Below are positions 1 through 11,707 of a stretch of DNA of 64,000 bases, piece by piece (the stretch's first letter is position 1; each line of letters starts with the position of its first letter). The position numbers were made by a program, and so were the translations under genes. The notes below the pieces were generated by a model. The model had not been told where the DNA came from and did no database searches. It saw nothing but the letters and a program-made list of their open reading frames with translations. The stretch lies in the NCBI RefSeq assembly GCF_027409185.1, contig NC_084469.1, positions 32,106,293 through 32,170,292 of the forward strand. The letters run 5' to 3'. The stretch comes from Cynocephalus volans (lineage: Eukaryota; Chordata; Mammalia; Dermoptera; Cynocephalidae).

Positions 1-2170
1 TCACCCCGGTGAATAATGGCAACTAAGCAGTATCAGTTGCTAGGGGCTCACCAGGAAATTGGGGAAACTATACTGGAATTGGCCAAGGTGAAAATCATAT
101 GCCTAGCCCATAGTCCATATAACTCCCCTGTGTGGCCCATCCATAAACCAGACAGCGCCTGGAGAATGACGGTGGACTCCAGGGAACTAAACAAGGTAAT
201 TCTCCCTTTACATATGGTTGTACCTAATATTATTGATATTATGGATAAATTAGGAACTCAGTTGGGAACATATTATGCTGTATTAGACTTGGTTAATGGT
301 TTCTTTAGTACTGATATCCATGCAGATAGTCAAGACCAATTCACCTTCATGAGGGAAGGATGCCACTGGACATTCATGGTTCTGCCCATGGGCCACCTGC
401 ATAGTCCTATCGTCTGCCACAGGATGGTCATGGAAGACTTGGAAAAACGGATGGCTCTGTCAGTGAGACTAGTCCATTATATTGATGACATTATGCTAAC
501 CTCTGATTCTCTTACAGATTTGGAGGAAGCTATACCATCCCTTATCACTCACCTGCAGAGAAAGGGATGGACCATAAACCAAAATGAGATCCAGGGACCT
601 GGGTTATCTATCAGAATTAGCACGATAGGATTGGACTTTTGAGTGCCAAGCTGCTTTCGGTTTTGCAAAAGCAACAGTAGGGGGCGTGCAAGCATTGGTC
701 ATCCTAAATCCAGTACTACCCTGTGAATTGGATGTAAATATTTCCCAGGAGGGCTATGCTTGGGGGTTATGGCAATGACAGGAGAAAGCTCGCCTCCCCG
801 TAGGGTTTTGGTCCCTGACGTGGTAAAAAGCAGAGGCCCAATATAGCCCCATTGAACAAGTAAATGCTGTTCGTCAAGCACTGCTAGCTACAGAATCAGC
901 CACTGGACAGGCAGCTGTGACAGTGAGGACTGCATTGCCAATTGCTGGATAGAGTTATGACATCTCTATGTGACCCTGCAGTTCCAGTGCTCAGATGACT
1001 ATAGTGACCAAGTGGCGTGCCAACTTACAACAATACAATAATTTATCCACAAGTCCTTGGAGCCACGAACTACAGCAGTTATTGGGACCATCACATTTAT
1101 GGACTCAGATGCTGTGCCCACTGAAACCACAGTACTGACTCCCTTGCCCATTAAGGAACATGTGCTGCCTGTGCCAGAAGAGGCTTGGTATACCGACAGC
1201 TCCTGTCGAAGGTATTCCCCCTTGATGGAAAGCCATTGCATACCAACCATCAACTGATACCGTCTGGGTGGATGATAGCACTGTGCAAAGCAACCAGTGG
1301 GCTTAACTGTGAGCAACATGGATGTTGAGAGCTAAAGAGAAAGGCCCGGTAACCATCTGTACTGACAGTTGAGCAGTTTTTAAGGTGCTCACACTGCGCC
1401 TGCCCCAGTGGAAAAAACAGGACTGGTTGATCATGAATAAGCCCCTGTGGAGTCAGGACATGTGGCAAGATATATATGCAATCAGCCAACATAAGTCAGT
1501 GACTATGAACCATGGGTCTGGACACAACCCATTGGGCAGCCCGGGCAATGATGAGGCCAACGCCCTTGCCCATGTGCGATGGCTAGAAGAAGCCCCGCCA
1601 AGGATGTGGCTGCCTGGGTACACAAGAAAATGAAACATGCTGGGCAAAAGACACTGTGAGAAGTGGCCAAAGCCTGGGAGCTACCAGTCCGGTATGCTGA
1701 CATTGTGACTGCCTGTCAGAACTGTCCTGTCTGCATGGAATGACACCCACACAAGCTTCCCCCAGAGATGGGACAGGTGTGTAGGGGAGATGCACCCCTG
1801 AATCATTGGCAAATAGACTATATAGGGCTACTCCCCTTATCAGAAAGGTCTCGTTATTCATTGACCTGTGTAGACACCTGTACAGGTATTATGCAAGATT
1901 ACCCCAACGAACGGGCCACCCAGAGAACAACAATCAGAGGACGGGCACAGCTCATGGCTGCCTATGGAAGCACTGAAGTCACTGAGAGTGATCAAGGCAC
2001 CCATTTCACGGACAACAGATATAACAATGGGCTGATGCCCATAACATCATTTGGAAGTTTCACCTTACCTATAGTCCCACTGGAGCAGGCCTCACAGAAA
2101 GATACAATGGAATGCAGAAGGAGGCCTCGAAGATGGAACAGTGCACCCTGCAGGGGTGGACAATGAGGTT
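1..2170 (+). pseudogene. ERV-L-like pol remnant (reverse transcriptase, RNase H, integrase)
   Basis: The window opens inside a retroviral pol gene. An open stretch at 16-642 covers the reverse transcriptase palm, with the active-site motif YIDDIM near 478-495. RNase H pieces follow at about 1170-1260 and 1385-1633, the latter with the GSPGNDEANAL segment. The integrase core lies at 1768-2166, with HWQIDYIG at its start and ESDQGTHFT further in. The YIDD motif and these integrase motifs fit class III (ERV-L-like) elements better than gammaretroviruses, which usually have YVDD. The frame is broken by stops after 642, 1257 and 1633, and the RNase H piece lies in a different frame from the rest, so the gene is dead. 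Gag and protease would lie left of the window. The family assignment is from recalled motifs, not a search. Confidence 0.8.
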
Positions 2171-2939
2171 AGCAGAAGCACTGTGGACACTGAATGAGAG
2201 ACCCAGATCTGGATGCCCCCTCCCCGCTGGACACACTGATGCAGCCTTGGACAGTAGCTATAAGACTGCAAATTAAGACTTTAGAGACTTCACTAAGACT
2301 TCAGTGGGGAGGTAAAAATAACTTGTTGCCAGCCTCTCAAGACATAGGCCTTGGAGTCAGTACAATCCATTGGCCCTGGGAAATTCAAACTGAACCATGC
2401 TGGTTCTCCCTGGGGTGAAGGAATAGAAAGGGGGTTAGAGATCTTTCCAGCAGTGATAGGACAATGGGCAAAATACCTTGAGATGTCACAACACCACAGA
2501 CCAGATTATACAGAAAGGGACTATTATTATTTCTCTCTGGAGTTTTCAGGTCCCCCCCCCATTATAGATTAAATAGCCCCTGGACCTGATAGAGTTTGGT
2601 ATGCTAAGCTGGGGAAGCCCCCCTTAGTGTAACTATATTGTCTCAAGATAAAACTGTCACTTGTGTGTCACCTGATGAACATGACTTACCTCTTTTAGTA
2701 CCTGTTAAAGATCTTTATCATCCCTAGTATGACCACAGGGAACGCCTATCTTCAGTGGGCTGCAATCTTGGCCTGAGTACATAATAGATCGGTCTGCTGG
2801 GTCTGCTCAGATTTCCTACTATCTGCCACGTTGGGTCTGCTATTGACTATGCACAATTTGCTATTCCACCTAGGGACATACAGAAGACTAATGTGGCACA
2901 AAGACTGTGAGGGTGGAACAGTCGTGTGTAGGGGTGGAA
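2171..2939 (+). other. ERV region between integrase and LTR, no recognised gene
   Basis: This stretch between the integrase and the LTR is decayed and has only short open pieces, for example 2351-2572. I recognise neither an env gene nor a dUTPase. ERV-L elements normally lack env, so an env-less 3' part would be expected. The purine stretch aggggtggaa directly before 2940 is a plausible polypurine tract, the primer for plus-strand synthesis. Confidence 0.45.
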
Positions 2940-3430
2940 TGTAGGGTACATGCTGGACATAGACCTGTTCCCCCTCCCTGCGCATACCAGGGTTCCCCTC
3001 CCCCCTGGGAAACTACCCCTGGCCAAGGAAATGTATGTTCCCTTTAAGACATGGAAGAATGGAGGAAGCAGGGACCCTAAGTAAATGAATTAGGATGCTG
3101 GTGTTAAAGCACTCTGGTGCCAGGAGAGTAGCAAGTAGGTCAACTTATCTAGTCAGCCAGATCTCCCGGGTGCTCTGAGTTGTGAGCTGGGTGAGGATTT
3201 GTGCATAAGCTTGCAAACCATTAACACCCCTGCTTTGATCTGTTCTATATAACTGTTGTATGTACCCCATGGAGGTGTGGCTATCTATCTGTCTGGAAAC
3301 CATCAGCAACACCTGTAAATCTAATAAAATGATGTCCCTACCCATTGAAATACTGTGTGAGTTTTTTGGAACAGGCAAACACATTGCAAGTGCTTCTCAG
3401 ATTTGGGGCACCTGCGATACACGGAGGCAC
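2940..3430 (+). mobile_element. 3' LTR of the ERV-L-like element
   Basis: The LTR appears to begin with TGTAGGGTAC at 2940, just after a polypurine stretch. It carries an AATAAA polyadenylation signal at 3323-3328, about 380 bp in. The right border is uncertain: a terminal CA could lie anywhere from about 3395 to 3432. The stretch near 3400-3420 (tttggggcacc) resembles a degenerate primer-binding site, so some of what I include may lie outside the LTR. No second LTR is in the window for comparison. Confidence 0.55.
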
Positions 3431-3814
3431 AATGAATTTAAGTACACCGATAAGTTTCTACATGTATTATTTACTGGAAAGAGTTGGGTTCTACACATAG
3501 AAAAACAGAAATACCTTTCTGAGTAGTTACTAATTATTACTTCCTAAAACTCATTAATAAATAATGCTAACATTAAATACTGCTATTTTTATGTTGCTGT
3601 CTTTTATAACACAATTTTATGCTTTCTTAGTTAATTCCCATAAAATATGGTAATTAACTCCAATTTCCAGAAAAGGACATTGAAATTCAGAGTTAAAAAC
3701 TTTGCTAAAACTAAAAAGCAGGTCATACCCAAGTCTTCTGACTCCAAGTTTACTGTTCTTTCCACTACATTTTCACTGCTTCCAAAAAGACTTGATACTC
3801 TATCTTCAGTGTGG
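3431..3814. other. Unique AT-rich sequence, nothing recognised
   Basis: There is no open frame of note and no repeat I can name between the ERV LTR and the L1 fragment that follows. Confidence 0.5.
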
Positions 3815-4400
3815 ACAAGCCGAGAGTTAAAAACTCCAGGGGGACTGAGTCTTGGGAAACCCTAAGCTTTTGGAGTTTTACTTCCTGGAACTCTACCAAG
3901 TTCTCAAAGAGAAGATTGTAAAAAATCCTCTTGTGCTTTCAGCAATGGTGACAGAAAAGCACCCATTCTGAAATACACCAGAGCAGTCTGTTCTTCCCAA
4001 GACTTGCCCTAGGAGGACCTATTTTATACAGTCTAATCTTTTTGAAGTTTTATCAGAGTCTAGTTGACCTGGGGGAGAGAAATGCCCAAGTGCAGCCCCC
4101 TCCAGCCATCCCACCTGGGGAGGGGCAGGAAGAGGTTAAGAAGCACTTGTGAAGTTCACAGTCCAGGGGCACAGATTCACTAAGGACACTGAGACCTCAC
4201 CATAGTGCTATATACACTTCCCCTCTCCTCCCCCTTTACCCTTACATTACTAAAGGCCTATTTCCTTTATTTAGTGCATCATTATAAGGTGTACTAAAAG
4301 GCAAGAAAAAATGCAGTTTGAAGAGACTGAGCAAGCATCAGATATGGCAGGAATGTTGGAATTATCAAACTAGGACTTTCCTTCTTTTAAACTAAGATTA
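3815..4400 (+). mobile_element. Old L1 fragment (5'UTR and start of ORF1)
   Basis: This stretch runs parallel to 8130-8750 in the large old L1. Shared landmarks include gttttacttcctgga, aagcacttgtgaagttca, acattactaaaggcc versus acattattaaaggcc, and the run cagtttgaagaga followed by gagcaagcatcag. It is therefore the 5'UTR to ORF1-start part of the same or a close old L1 subfamily, in the same orientation. It stops near 4400, and I found no target duplication. Confidence 0.7.
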
Positions 4401-6020
4401 ATATGCTAAGGACTTGAATTAGTTCATTTTTGTTGCTTGTAACAGAATACCTAAAACTGGGCAATTTATAAAGAAATAGAATTTATTTCTAAAAGAAAAG
4501 ACTTGATAGAGTGAGCAATTATTCCTGTATGAGAAAAAAGTCACTCACTCATTGATTCTTTAGAACTAGAGAAGTCTTCCTGGCACTTCTGCAGCCATAG
4601 ACTGTCTTTATCTACTCTCTCCTAAATAGTTTATGGCACCAGCTTATAGCTCAGGACAGGGACACAAGGCTCTCAAGATGATACATTTGAGTTAATAGAT
4701 CCTAGAGCTGCAGGGAAATTTTACTATCTGAAGAGGGTCCTCAAGGGCATACCTCAGAGGATGGTGTAACAAAGGAACATTTGCATCATATTTGGTTCAT
4801 TCAGAAATAATGCCTGTCTCCTTGTTTAACTCCCGGTTTTGAGTTCCAATATTCAGTAAGCTTGCAGATTCCCCCACCCCCGACACATGACTGACCTGCA
4901 ATGACCTCACTCATAGGCATAGATCCCACCCCTTTAAATGGGGGGTAAAGTTTTACTCTTTTAAGTTCATATATGTAAAGTAACACAAAAGCATTCATAT
5001 AAAATTAACTACTCACATACAATTTGTGCATGTGTTGTGCGGGGGGAAGTAGAAGATGGTCATTATCTTGTAGAAACCAAATGGGAGATAATCAAGCATG
5101 GCTGTTTGAAACCCAGTGTCTCAAAGATTGATAAATTGAATGTACGTCAGGAGAGAAAGGTAAGTTTTCATATGATTCAGGATCTATATATATGGGAAAA
5201 GGTCCAACAACAGTTTGGAAAGGAAGATTTAGTATTTACCCTAGATATTATGGCTGGTGGTATAGATTTCAAGTCATCCTGCAAAAGGTGAAAACACATG
5301 ATGTCAAACGCATACCATAGTTCTTCTCCACTTGAGTTTACGGATGTAAAGGATTTCTGAACAGCAAAAAGAAGGCAGAGACTAATCTGGCTAGATCATC
5401 TTAGGAGGTATTATTTCATTGCGATTTCAAACATATTCATGGGAGAAGTTAATGTAGTGTCTCTTGCATAATTCAGGAAATAAAGATTTTAGAAAAAATT
5501 AAAATTAAGTATAACACTCTATTAATTATTACAATATGGTATTCTTCTTAAATCCTTCCCAATTTACCGTCATAACAAATAATAAGCATCTAATGCTAAA
5601 TATCTAATTTCATTGATGAAAGAGAGTGTAGGGGCAACTGATGGTTTTGCACTTTGAAAACCATCTTTTTTTTTCATATTTCATGATTAAACTTACTAAC
5701 ATTTCTGACAACTTAAGACACACCAAGGCTACATAATAATTTGTCTTAGTGGGCTGATCTAACATTAAAACCTCTATGTAGCAAATACGTAAATTATATT
5801 GATTTCATATATCAGTAAGACAGCAACTAAGTTATTTTCAAAAAACTATAAATCTGTATTCCAAAAACGTTTGAACATCATATAGGTTGCATTATGTAAT
5901 AAAGAATTGTGGGTGATTATGACTGACCTACATACAAACCTCTTATTAAAATATGAGAAAGCCAAAAGAAAATATTCAAAGCCTTTTGATCACCAAGCAT
6001 TTTACTTCTATTTTATCAGA
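4401..6020. other. Intergenic AT-rich sequence with one possible interspersed repeat
   Basis: Positions 4410-4800, with the stretch gaatacctaaaactgggcaa, read like a decayed interspersed mammalian repeat, but I cannot name the family. The rest is AT-rich. The open stretches at 4801-4998 and 5037-5291 show no familiar motif and no gene-like context. No exon, tRNA or other RNA gene was recognised. Confidence 0.4.
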
Positions 6021-7515
6021 ATATTAAGTCTCAAATGGTAGAATTTCATTCTTTTTTATGGCTGAGTAGTATTCCATTGTGTGTATATACCACAGTTTCC
6101 TTATCCAGTCATCCATCGAAGGATATTTAGGCTGGTTCCATCGCCTAGCTATAGTAAATAGAGCTGCAATAAACATAGGAGTGCAGGTATCCCTTCAACC
6201 TGATGTTTTTCAATCCTCTGGATATATCACCAGGAGTGGGACTGCTGGATCATATGGAAGTTCTATCTGTAGTTGTTTAAGGAACCTCCATACTGTTCTC
6301 CATAATGGTTGTACTAATTTACATCCCCACCAACGGTGCAGGAAGGTTCCTCTCTCTCCACATCCTCACCAGCATTTGTTATTCTCTGCCTTTTTTACAA
6401 TAGCCAGTCTGATTGGGGTAAGGTGATAACTCAAAGTGGCTTTGATTTGCATTTCCCTGATGATTAGTGATGTTGAGCATTTTTTCATGCACCTGTTGGC
6501 CACTTGTATGTCTTCCTTTGAGAAATGTCTATTCAGTTCCTTTGCCCATTTTTAAGTTGGATTATTTGGTTTTTACTGTAAAGTTGTCTGAGCTCTTCGT
6601 ATATTCTGGATATTAATCCCTTGTCAGATGTATATTTTGCAAGTATTTTCTCCCGTTCTGTAGGATGTCTTTTCACTCTATTGTTTCCTTTGCTGTGCAG
6701 AAGCTTTTTAGTTTGATAGAATCCCATTTATTTTTTTCTTTTGTTGACTGTGCTTTTGGGGTGCTATTCATAAAGTCCTTGCCCAGTTCTAAATCCTGGA
6801 GCATTTCTCCTACATTTTCTTCTAGCAGTTTTACAGTTTCAGGCCTTATATTTAGGTGTCTAATCCATTTTGAGTTGATTTAGATATATGCTGAAAGGTT
6901 CTACCATTTGCAACAATGTGGATGAGCCTGGAGAAAATTATCATATGTGAAAGAACTCAAGTACAGAAGGAGAAATACCGCATGTTCTCACTCATAACTG
7001 GGAGCTGAATCCATAAATAAACAAATGAATAATAAAGAGAGGCAGAGAGAAAGAAAGAAACAACAATCACAGTAATATGCTGAACTTTTAAAAAGCAAGA
7101 GGTGGAAAAGGGGAGGGGATGGGAGGTAATGTCAACGGACACAAAGGATGATTGCGTATTGCAATGATGAATAAGCTAACTGTAGTGATCTAACTACCAC
7201 ATGTTGAACACAAGTATTGTACCCCACATGTATGTATAATAAAAAATAAAATAAAAATAATAAAAATAAAGAAATATTTAAAAATATATACACAAATTAA
7301 AAATTGTGGAAAAAACTTAAGAAACTTTTGGATCCTACACGTATAATTGAATGTATTGGTGACAAAATTCTTTGCATTTTTATTTGTCTCAAAATGCCTT
7401 CATTTTATCTTATTTTCGAAAGTTTTTTTTACAAATATGTAATTTTAAATTTCTGGGTTTTTTAGCTTATTAAATATGACATTTTTGTGTTCCAAAAAAA
7501 AAGATATTAAGTCTC
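6021..7515 (+). mobile_element. L1 copy with inverted 5' half (twin-primed), flanked by 12-bp duplication
   Basis: From 6033 to about 6898 the sequence is the reverse complement of the L1 ORF2 C-terminal region. From about 6899 to 7270 it is the sense L1 3' end, with an A-rich tail at about 7230-7272. Both halves meet at the same L1 position: the motif ttctaccattt is present in sense at the junction and in inverted form at the far left end. That is the signature of twin priming during target-primed reverse transcription. The duplication atattaagtctc lies at 6021-6032 and again at 7504-7515, so the whole 6033-7503 interval behaves as one insertion. Confidence 0.85.
7270..7503 (+). other. Probable L1 3'-transduced sequence with second poly(A)
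   Basis: Between the first A-rich L1 tail and the right-hand target duplication lie about 220 bp of non-L1 sequence. It ends in an ATTAAA-type signal near 7470 and a second run of A at about 7493-7502, directly before the duplication. Read-through past the weak L1 signal and capture of flanking DNA explains this. A separate small retroposon landing in the tail is the alternative. Confidence 0.65.
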
Positions 7516-7819
7516 CATCTAGTTTGTATTAAATCTCTGGAGCCCCCTTCAAATGTTTCAGATACCCTTGAGTTATAAGGTAACAAAAAAAATGACAGAT
7601 ATTAGTCTGTCTGGCTTTCAGATTCTTAACACACTTCATTGAGTCCATGATGATGTCTGCATCACAAGAACAGTCAATAAAACACCTCAAGCCCAGCATC
7701 AGGAAATACATTTACAAAAATAATTTATTCTAGTTAATTCTCGTTATATATCAAAACAACCTTCAAAATTATCTTCTAGTTTTGTTCTTTCTCATAGCGA
7801 TAGATAACTGGCTCTAAAT
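7516..7819. other. Unique sequence between two L1 insertions
   Basis: Nothing recognisable is seen here. The left edge abuts the duplication of the twin-primed L1, and the right edge abuts the first copy of the duplication that flanks the large nested L1. Confidence 0.5.
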
Positions 7820-8589
7820 AAGCAATTGGAGACTTCTGGTTTCCGGTTTGGCATGTATGAACCGGAGCTCCAAGTCACCACTCCATTCTAACAACAAATA
7901 AAAAGCTAAATAATGCAAGATTAACGATTCTTCTTTGATCTAGTGGAGAAGTAAGGTCATAGGGCAAACCACTGCCCCCAAGATTGGAGAGACAGACGGG
8001 TGAATACAGAGAATCACAAAGTACTGGAAAAGAAGCCGGTGAGCAGAAACGTCCTCAGGAACCAGCGCCAGGGCAGAAAAAATCGAAGCTGTAATTGATG
8101 AATTATGGGAGGCTCAGCGTGTCTCAGTCTCAGCCTGAGAATCAAAAACTCAGGTGGACCTCGTTATAGGAGGGTCCCCACACTTTGGGAGTTTTACTTC
8201 CTGGAGCTCAACCACGTTCTCACAGTGAATACCAGAGAAAAAATCTCCTCATGCTTTCAACAGGGGGAGGGAAAAAAGAACCATTGAAAAATACAGAGAA
8301 ATTAACCAGTGCCTAACTGACCTAGAGGAAGGGAAATCCCAACTCCAGCCAGTTCTACGTGGGAGAAGAAAAACCTCATCTCCAACCCACTCCAGCCAGC
8401 CTTTCTCATCTGGGGGTGCTGGTGGCGGTGGTGTACAGCTGAGAAGCACTTGTGAAGTTCAAAACTCAGAGGCAGAGTCCACTAAAGGACAGAACTAATC
8501 ATAGACATACAGAATGGTTCCCCTTCCCCTACACCTTGCCATCACATTATTAAAGGCCACAGTTTCTTTTACTTAGTATATCACATCCA

Positions 8590-9610
8590 GCTATCAAGAA
8601 AAAATTATAAGACATACCAAAAGGCAAAAATCACAGTTTGAAGAGAAAGAGCAAGCATCAGAACCACACTCAGCTATGGCAGGGATGCTGAAATTATCAG
8701 ACTGGGAATTTAAAACCACTATGATTACTATGTTAAGGACTCTAGAGGATAAAGTAAACAGCATGTAAAAACAGATGGGCAATGTTAGCAGAGAAATGGA
8801 AATTCTAAGAAAGAACCAAAAGAAAATGCTACATATCAAAAACACTGTAAAAGAAACGAAGAATGACTTTGATGGCCCCATTAGTAGTTTGCACATGGCT
8901 GAGAAAAGAGCCTCTGAGCTTAAGGATATCTCAGTAGAAATCCCCAAAACTGAAAAGCAAAGAAGAAAAAAAAATGCTAAAATAAAAAGAACAGAATACC
9001 CTAGATCTGTTGGGCAACTTCAGAAGGTATAGCATATGCATAATGGAAATACCAGAAGGAGAAAAGAGAGAGAAAGGAATAGAAGAAATATTTAAAATAA
9101 TAATGACAGAATTTTCCACAAATAATGTCTTACACCAAACCACAGATCCAGGAAGCTCAGAAAATTCCATGCAGAATAAATTCCAAAAAACAAATAAACA
9201 AAATAATTACTCATGATCATATCATAAACAAACTACAGAAAATCAAAGATAAAGAAAAAATGTGATAGAAGTCAGAGGAAAAAAACATATCTGTGGAGGA
9301 GTGCAGATAAAAATTACAGTAGACTTCTTATTAAAAGCCGTGCAAACAAGAAGAGAGTAAAGTGAAATATTTAAAGTGTTGAGACAGAGAAAGAGCAACC
9401 TAGAATTCTGTACCCTGTGAAATTATCCTCCAAAAGTGAAGGAAAAATAAAGATTTTTTCAGACAAACAAAAATTGGAGGAATTAATGGTAGCAGACCTG
9501 CCTTGCAAGAAAGGTTTTAAAAAGGTGCATCAGATAGAATTAAAATTATGTAGGTCAGAATCTAGGGTCTACATAATGAAAGAAAGAACATTAGAAAAGG
9601 AGTAAGTGAA
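8590..9610 (+). pseudogene. L1 ORF1 relic (nucleic-acid-binding chaperone protein)
   Basis: This is the decayed ORF1 of the old L1. ORF1p is the trimeric RNA-binding chaperone of the L1 ribonucleoprotein. Open pieces at 8775-9032 and 9010-9216 are rich in Lys and Glu, as in the coiled-coil and RNA-binding parts of ORF1p. The downstream DNA at 9360-9600 matches the end of the ORF1 region by position and character (tagaattctgtaccctgtga near 9401). Frameshifts and stops are frequent, so no protein can be made. Confidence 0.65.
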
Positions 9611-10049
9611 GGTAAAACAAAAACTGTATAACATATTCTATCAGATAATAGCTAGTTCAAAAAATAATAGCAATAATGTATTCAATTTTACATGCATATG
9701 TATACATACATATCTATGTTTATGTGTAAGTAAAATAAATAACAGCATTAATACAAGGGATGGGAGGGAGGAATTAGGATTATTTTGTTATTATAAGATG
9801 CTTGTACTACCTCTGAAGTGGTATAGTGTTACTGGAAAGTGGACTTAAATTAGTTGTAAATGTATATTGCAAACTTTAGGAGAACCACTAAAAACAAAAT
9901 AAAAAAAGAAGTATAACTGATATGCTATGAAAGGAGGGGGAAAAAGAGGAATAATTTAAAGCTCAATTAAAACCACAAAAGGCAGAAAAAGAATGCAAGA
10001 CAAAAACAGAAACAAAGAATTTGGACAAGAAATAGAAAACAGTAACAAA

Positions 10050-11664
10050 TGGTGTAGATGGTAATCCAAACATCAATGATCACTTTGAATATCAATGGTC
10101 TAAATGTACCAATTAAAAGACAGAGATTGTCCGAGTGGATCAAGAAACAAAAGCGCTGTATGTTGTCTGTGAGACACCAACTTTAAACAGACATATATAT
10201 TAAATGTAAATGGATGGAGAAAGATATACCATGCCAACACTAATCAAAAGAAAGTGGAAGTAGCTATATTAACTTCAGATAGAGCAAACTTCAGAGCAGG
10301 AAAAGTTATCAGTGACAAAGAGACTATTACATAATAATAAAGGGGTCAATTCTCCAAGAAGACACAACAATTCTTAAAATGCATGTACCCAACAACTGAG
10401 TGTCAAACTACGTGAAGCAAAAACTGATAGAACCGCAAGAAAGAATTATTCTTGGAGGCTCCAACTCCCCTCTATCAAAAATGGATAGATCCAGCAAGCA
10501 AAAAATCAGTAAGTACATAGATGAACTCAAAGAAACTACCAATCAATCAATTGGAGATGACTGACTTCCATAAACTATATGATCCAACAGCAGAATACAC
10601 ATTTTTCTTAAGCTCAATTAAATATTCGTGAAGACGAACCACATCATGAACATAAAACACATCCTAACAAGTTTAAAAGAATACAAACGATAAAACGTCT
10701 GCTCTCAGACCACAATGAAATTAAATTAGAAAGCAATACAAGAAAGATAGCTAGAAAATCCCAAAGTATTGGAGATTAAACAACACACCTCTAAGTAATA
10801 CATGGGTCGAAGGAGAAATCTCAAGAGAAATTTAAAAAATATTTTGAACTAAATGAAAAGAAAAACATAACTAACAAATTTGTGAGAAGCAACAAAAACA
10901 GTGCTGAGAGGGACATTTATAGCATTGAATACATACGCTAAAAAAAGTAGAAAGATCTAAAATCAATTACCTAAACTTCACCTTAGGAAATTAGAAAATA
11001 AAGAGCAATTTAAATCCAAAATAAGATGAAAAAGGAAATAAAAATTAGAGCAGAAATTAATAAAATTAAAAAGAAAAAACCAGTAGAGAAAAATCAACTA
11101 AACCAAAAATGGGATCTTGAAAAGATCAATAAAATTGACAAGCCTCTAGCTTGGCTAACAAAAAAAGAGGGAAGAAAAATTACTAACATCAGAAATGAAG
11201 AGATAACCTAGATGAAATGAATGAGCTCCTTGAAAGACATATGTGTGAAAACTCACACATGAAGAAACTAATCTAAATAGGCATATATATATATGAAACC
11301 AAATCAATAGTTAATAATTAATAAATTTCCAAAACATAAAGCATCAGGATGAAACGGGTTCACTGATGAATTGCACCAAACATTTAAGGAAGAAATTATA
11401 CCAATTCTCTACACTTTCTTCCATTCATTTTAATAGGCCAGCATTAAACTAATACCAAAACTAGACAAAGGCATTACAAGAAAATAAAACTATAGACCAA
11501 AATCTCTCATGAGGATAGATGTAAGGATCCTCAACAAAATATTAGTAAATTGAATCTAAAAGTGTGTAAAAAATAATACGCCACAACCAAGTGGTACTTA
11601 TCTCAGGAACACAAGGTTGATTCAATATTTGAAAATCAATTAATGTACTCAATGGCGATAAACT
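10050..11664 (+). pseudogene. L1 ORF2 relic, endonuclease and first reverse-transcriptase part
   Basis: ORF2p supplies the apurinic-type endonuclease and the reverse transcriptase of L1. The start is recognised near 10085 by the endonuclease opening (ttgaatatcaatggtctaaa). The short open stretch at 11026-11211 encodes [14 protein letters not shown], which also appears in the younger L1 at about 12385-12420. The relic is interrupted near 11664 by the mitochondrial insertion. Many stops and small indels are present. Confidence 0.75.
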
Positions 11665-11707
11665 TTTACATATATGTATTATTGTGCATGAAATTGTTTG
11701 CCCTATG

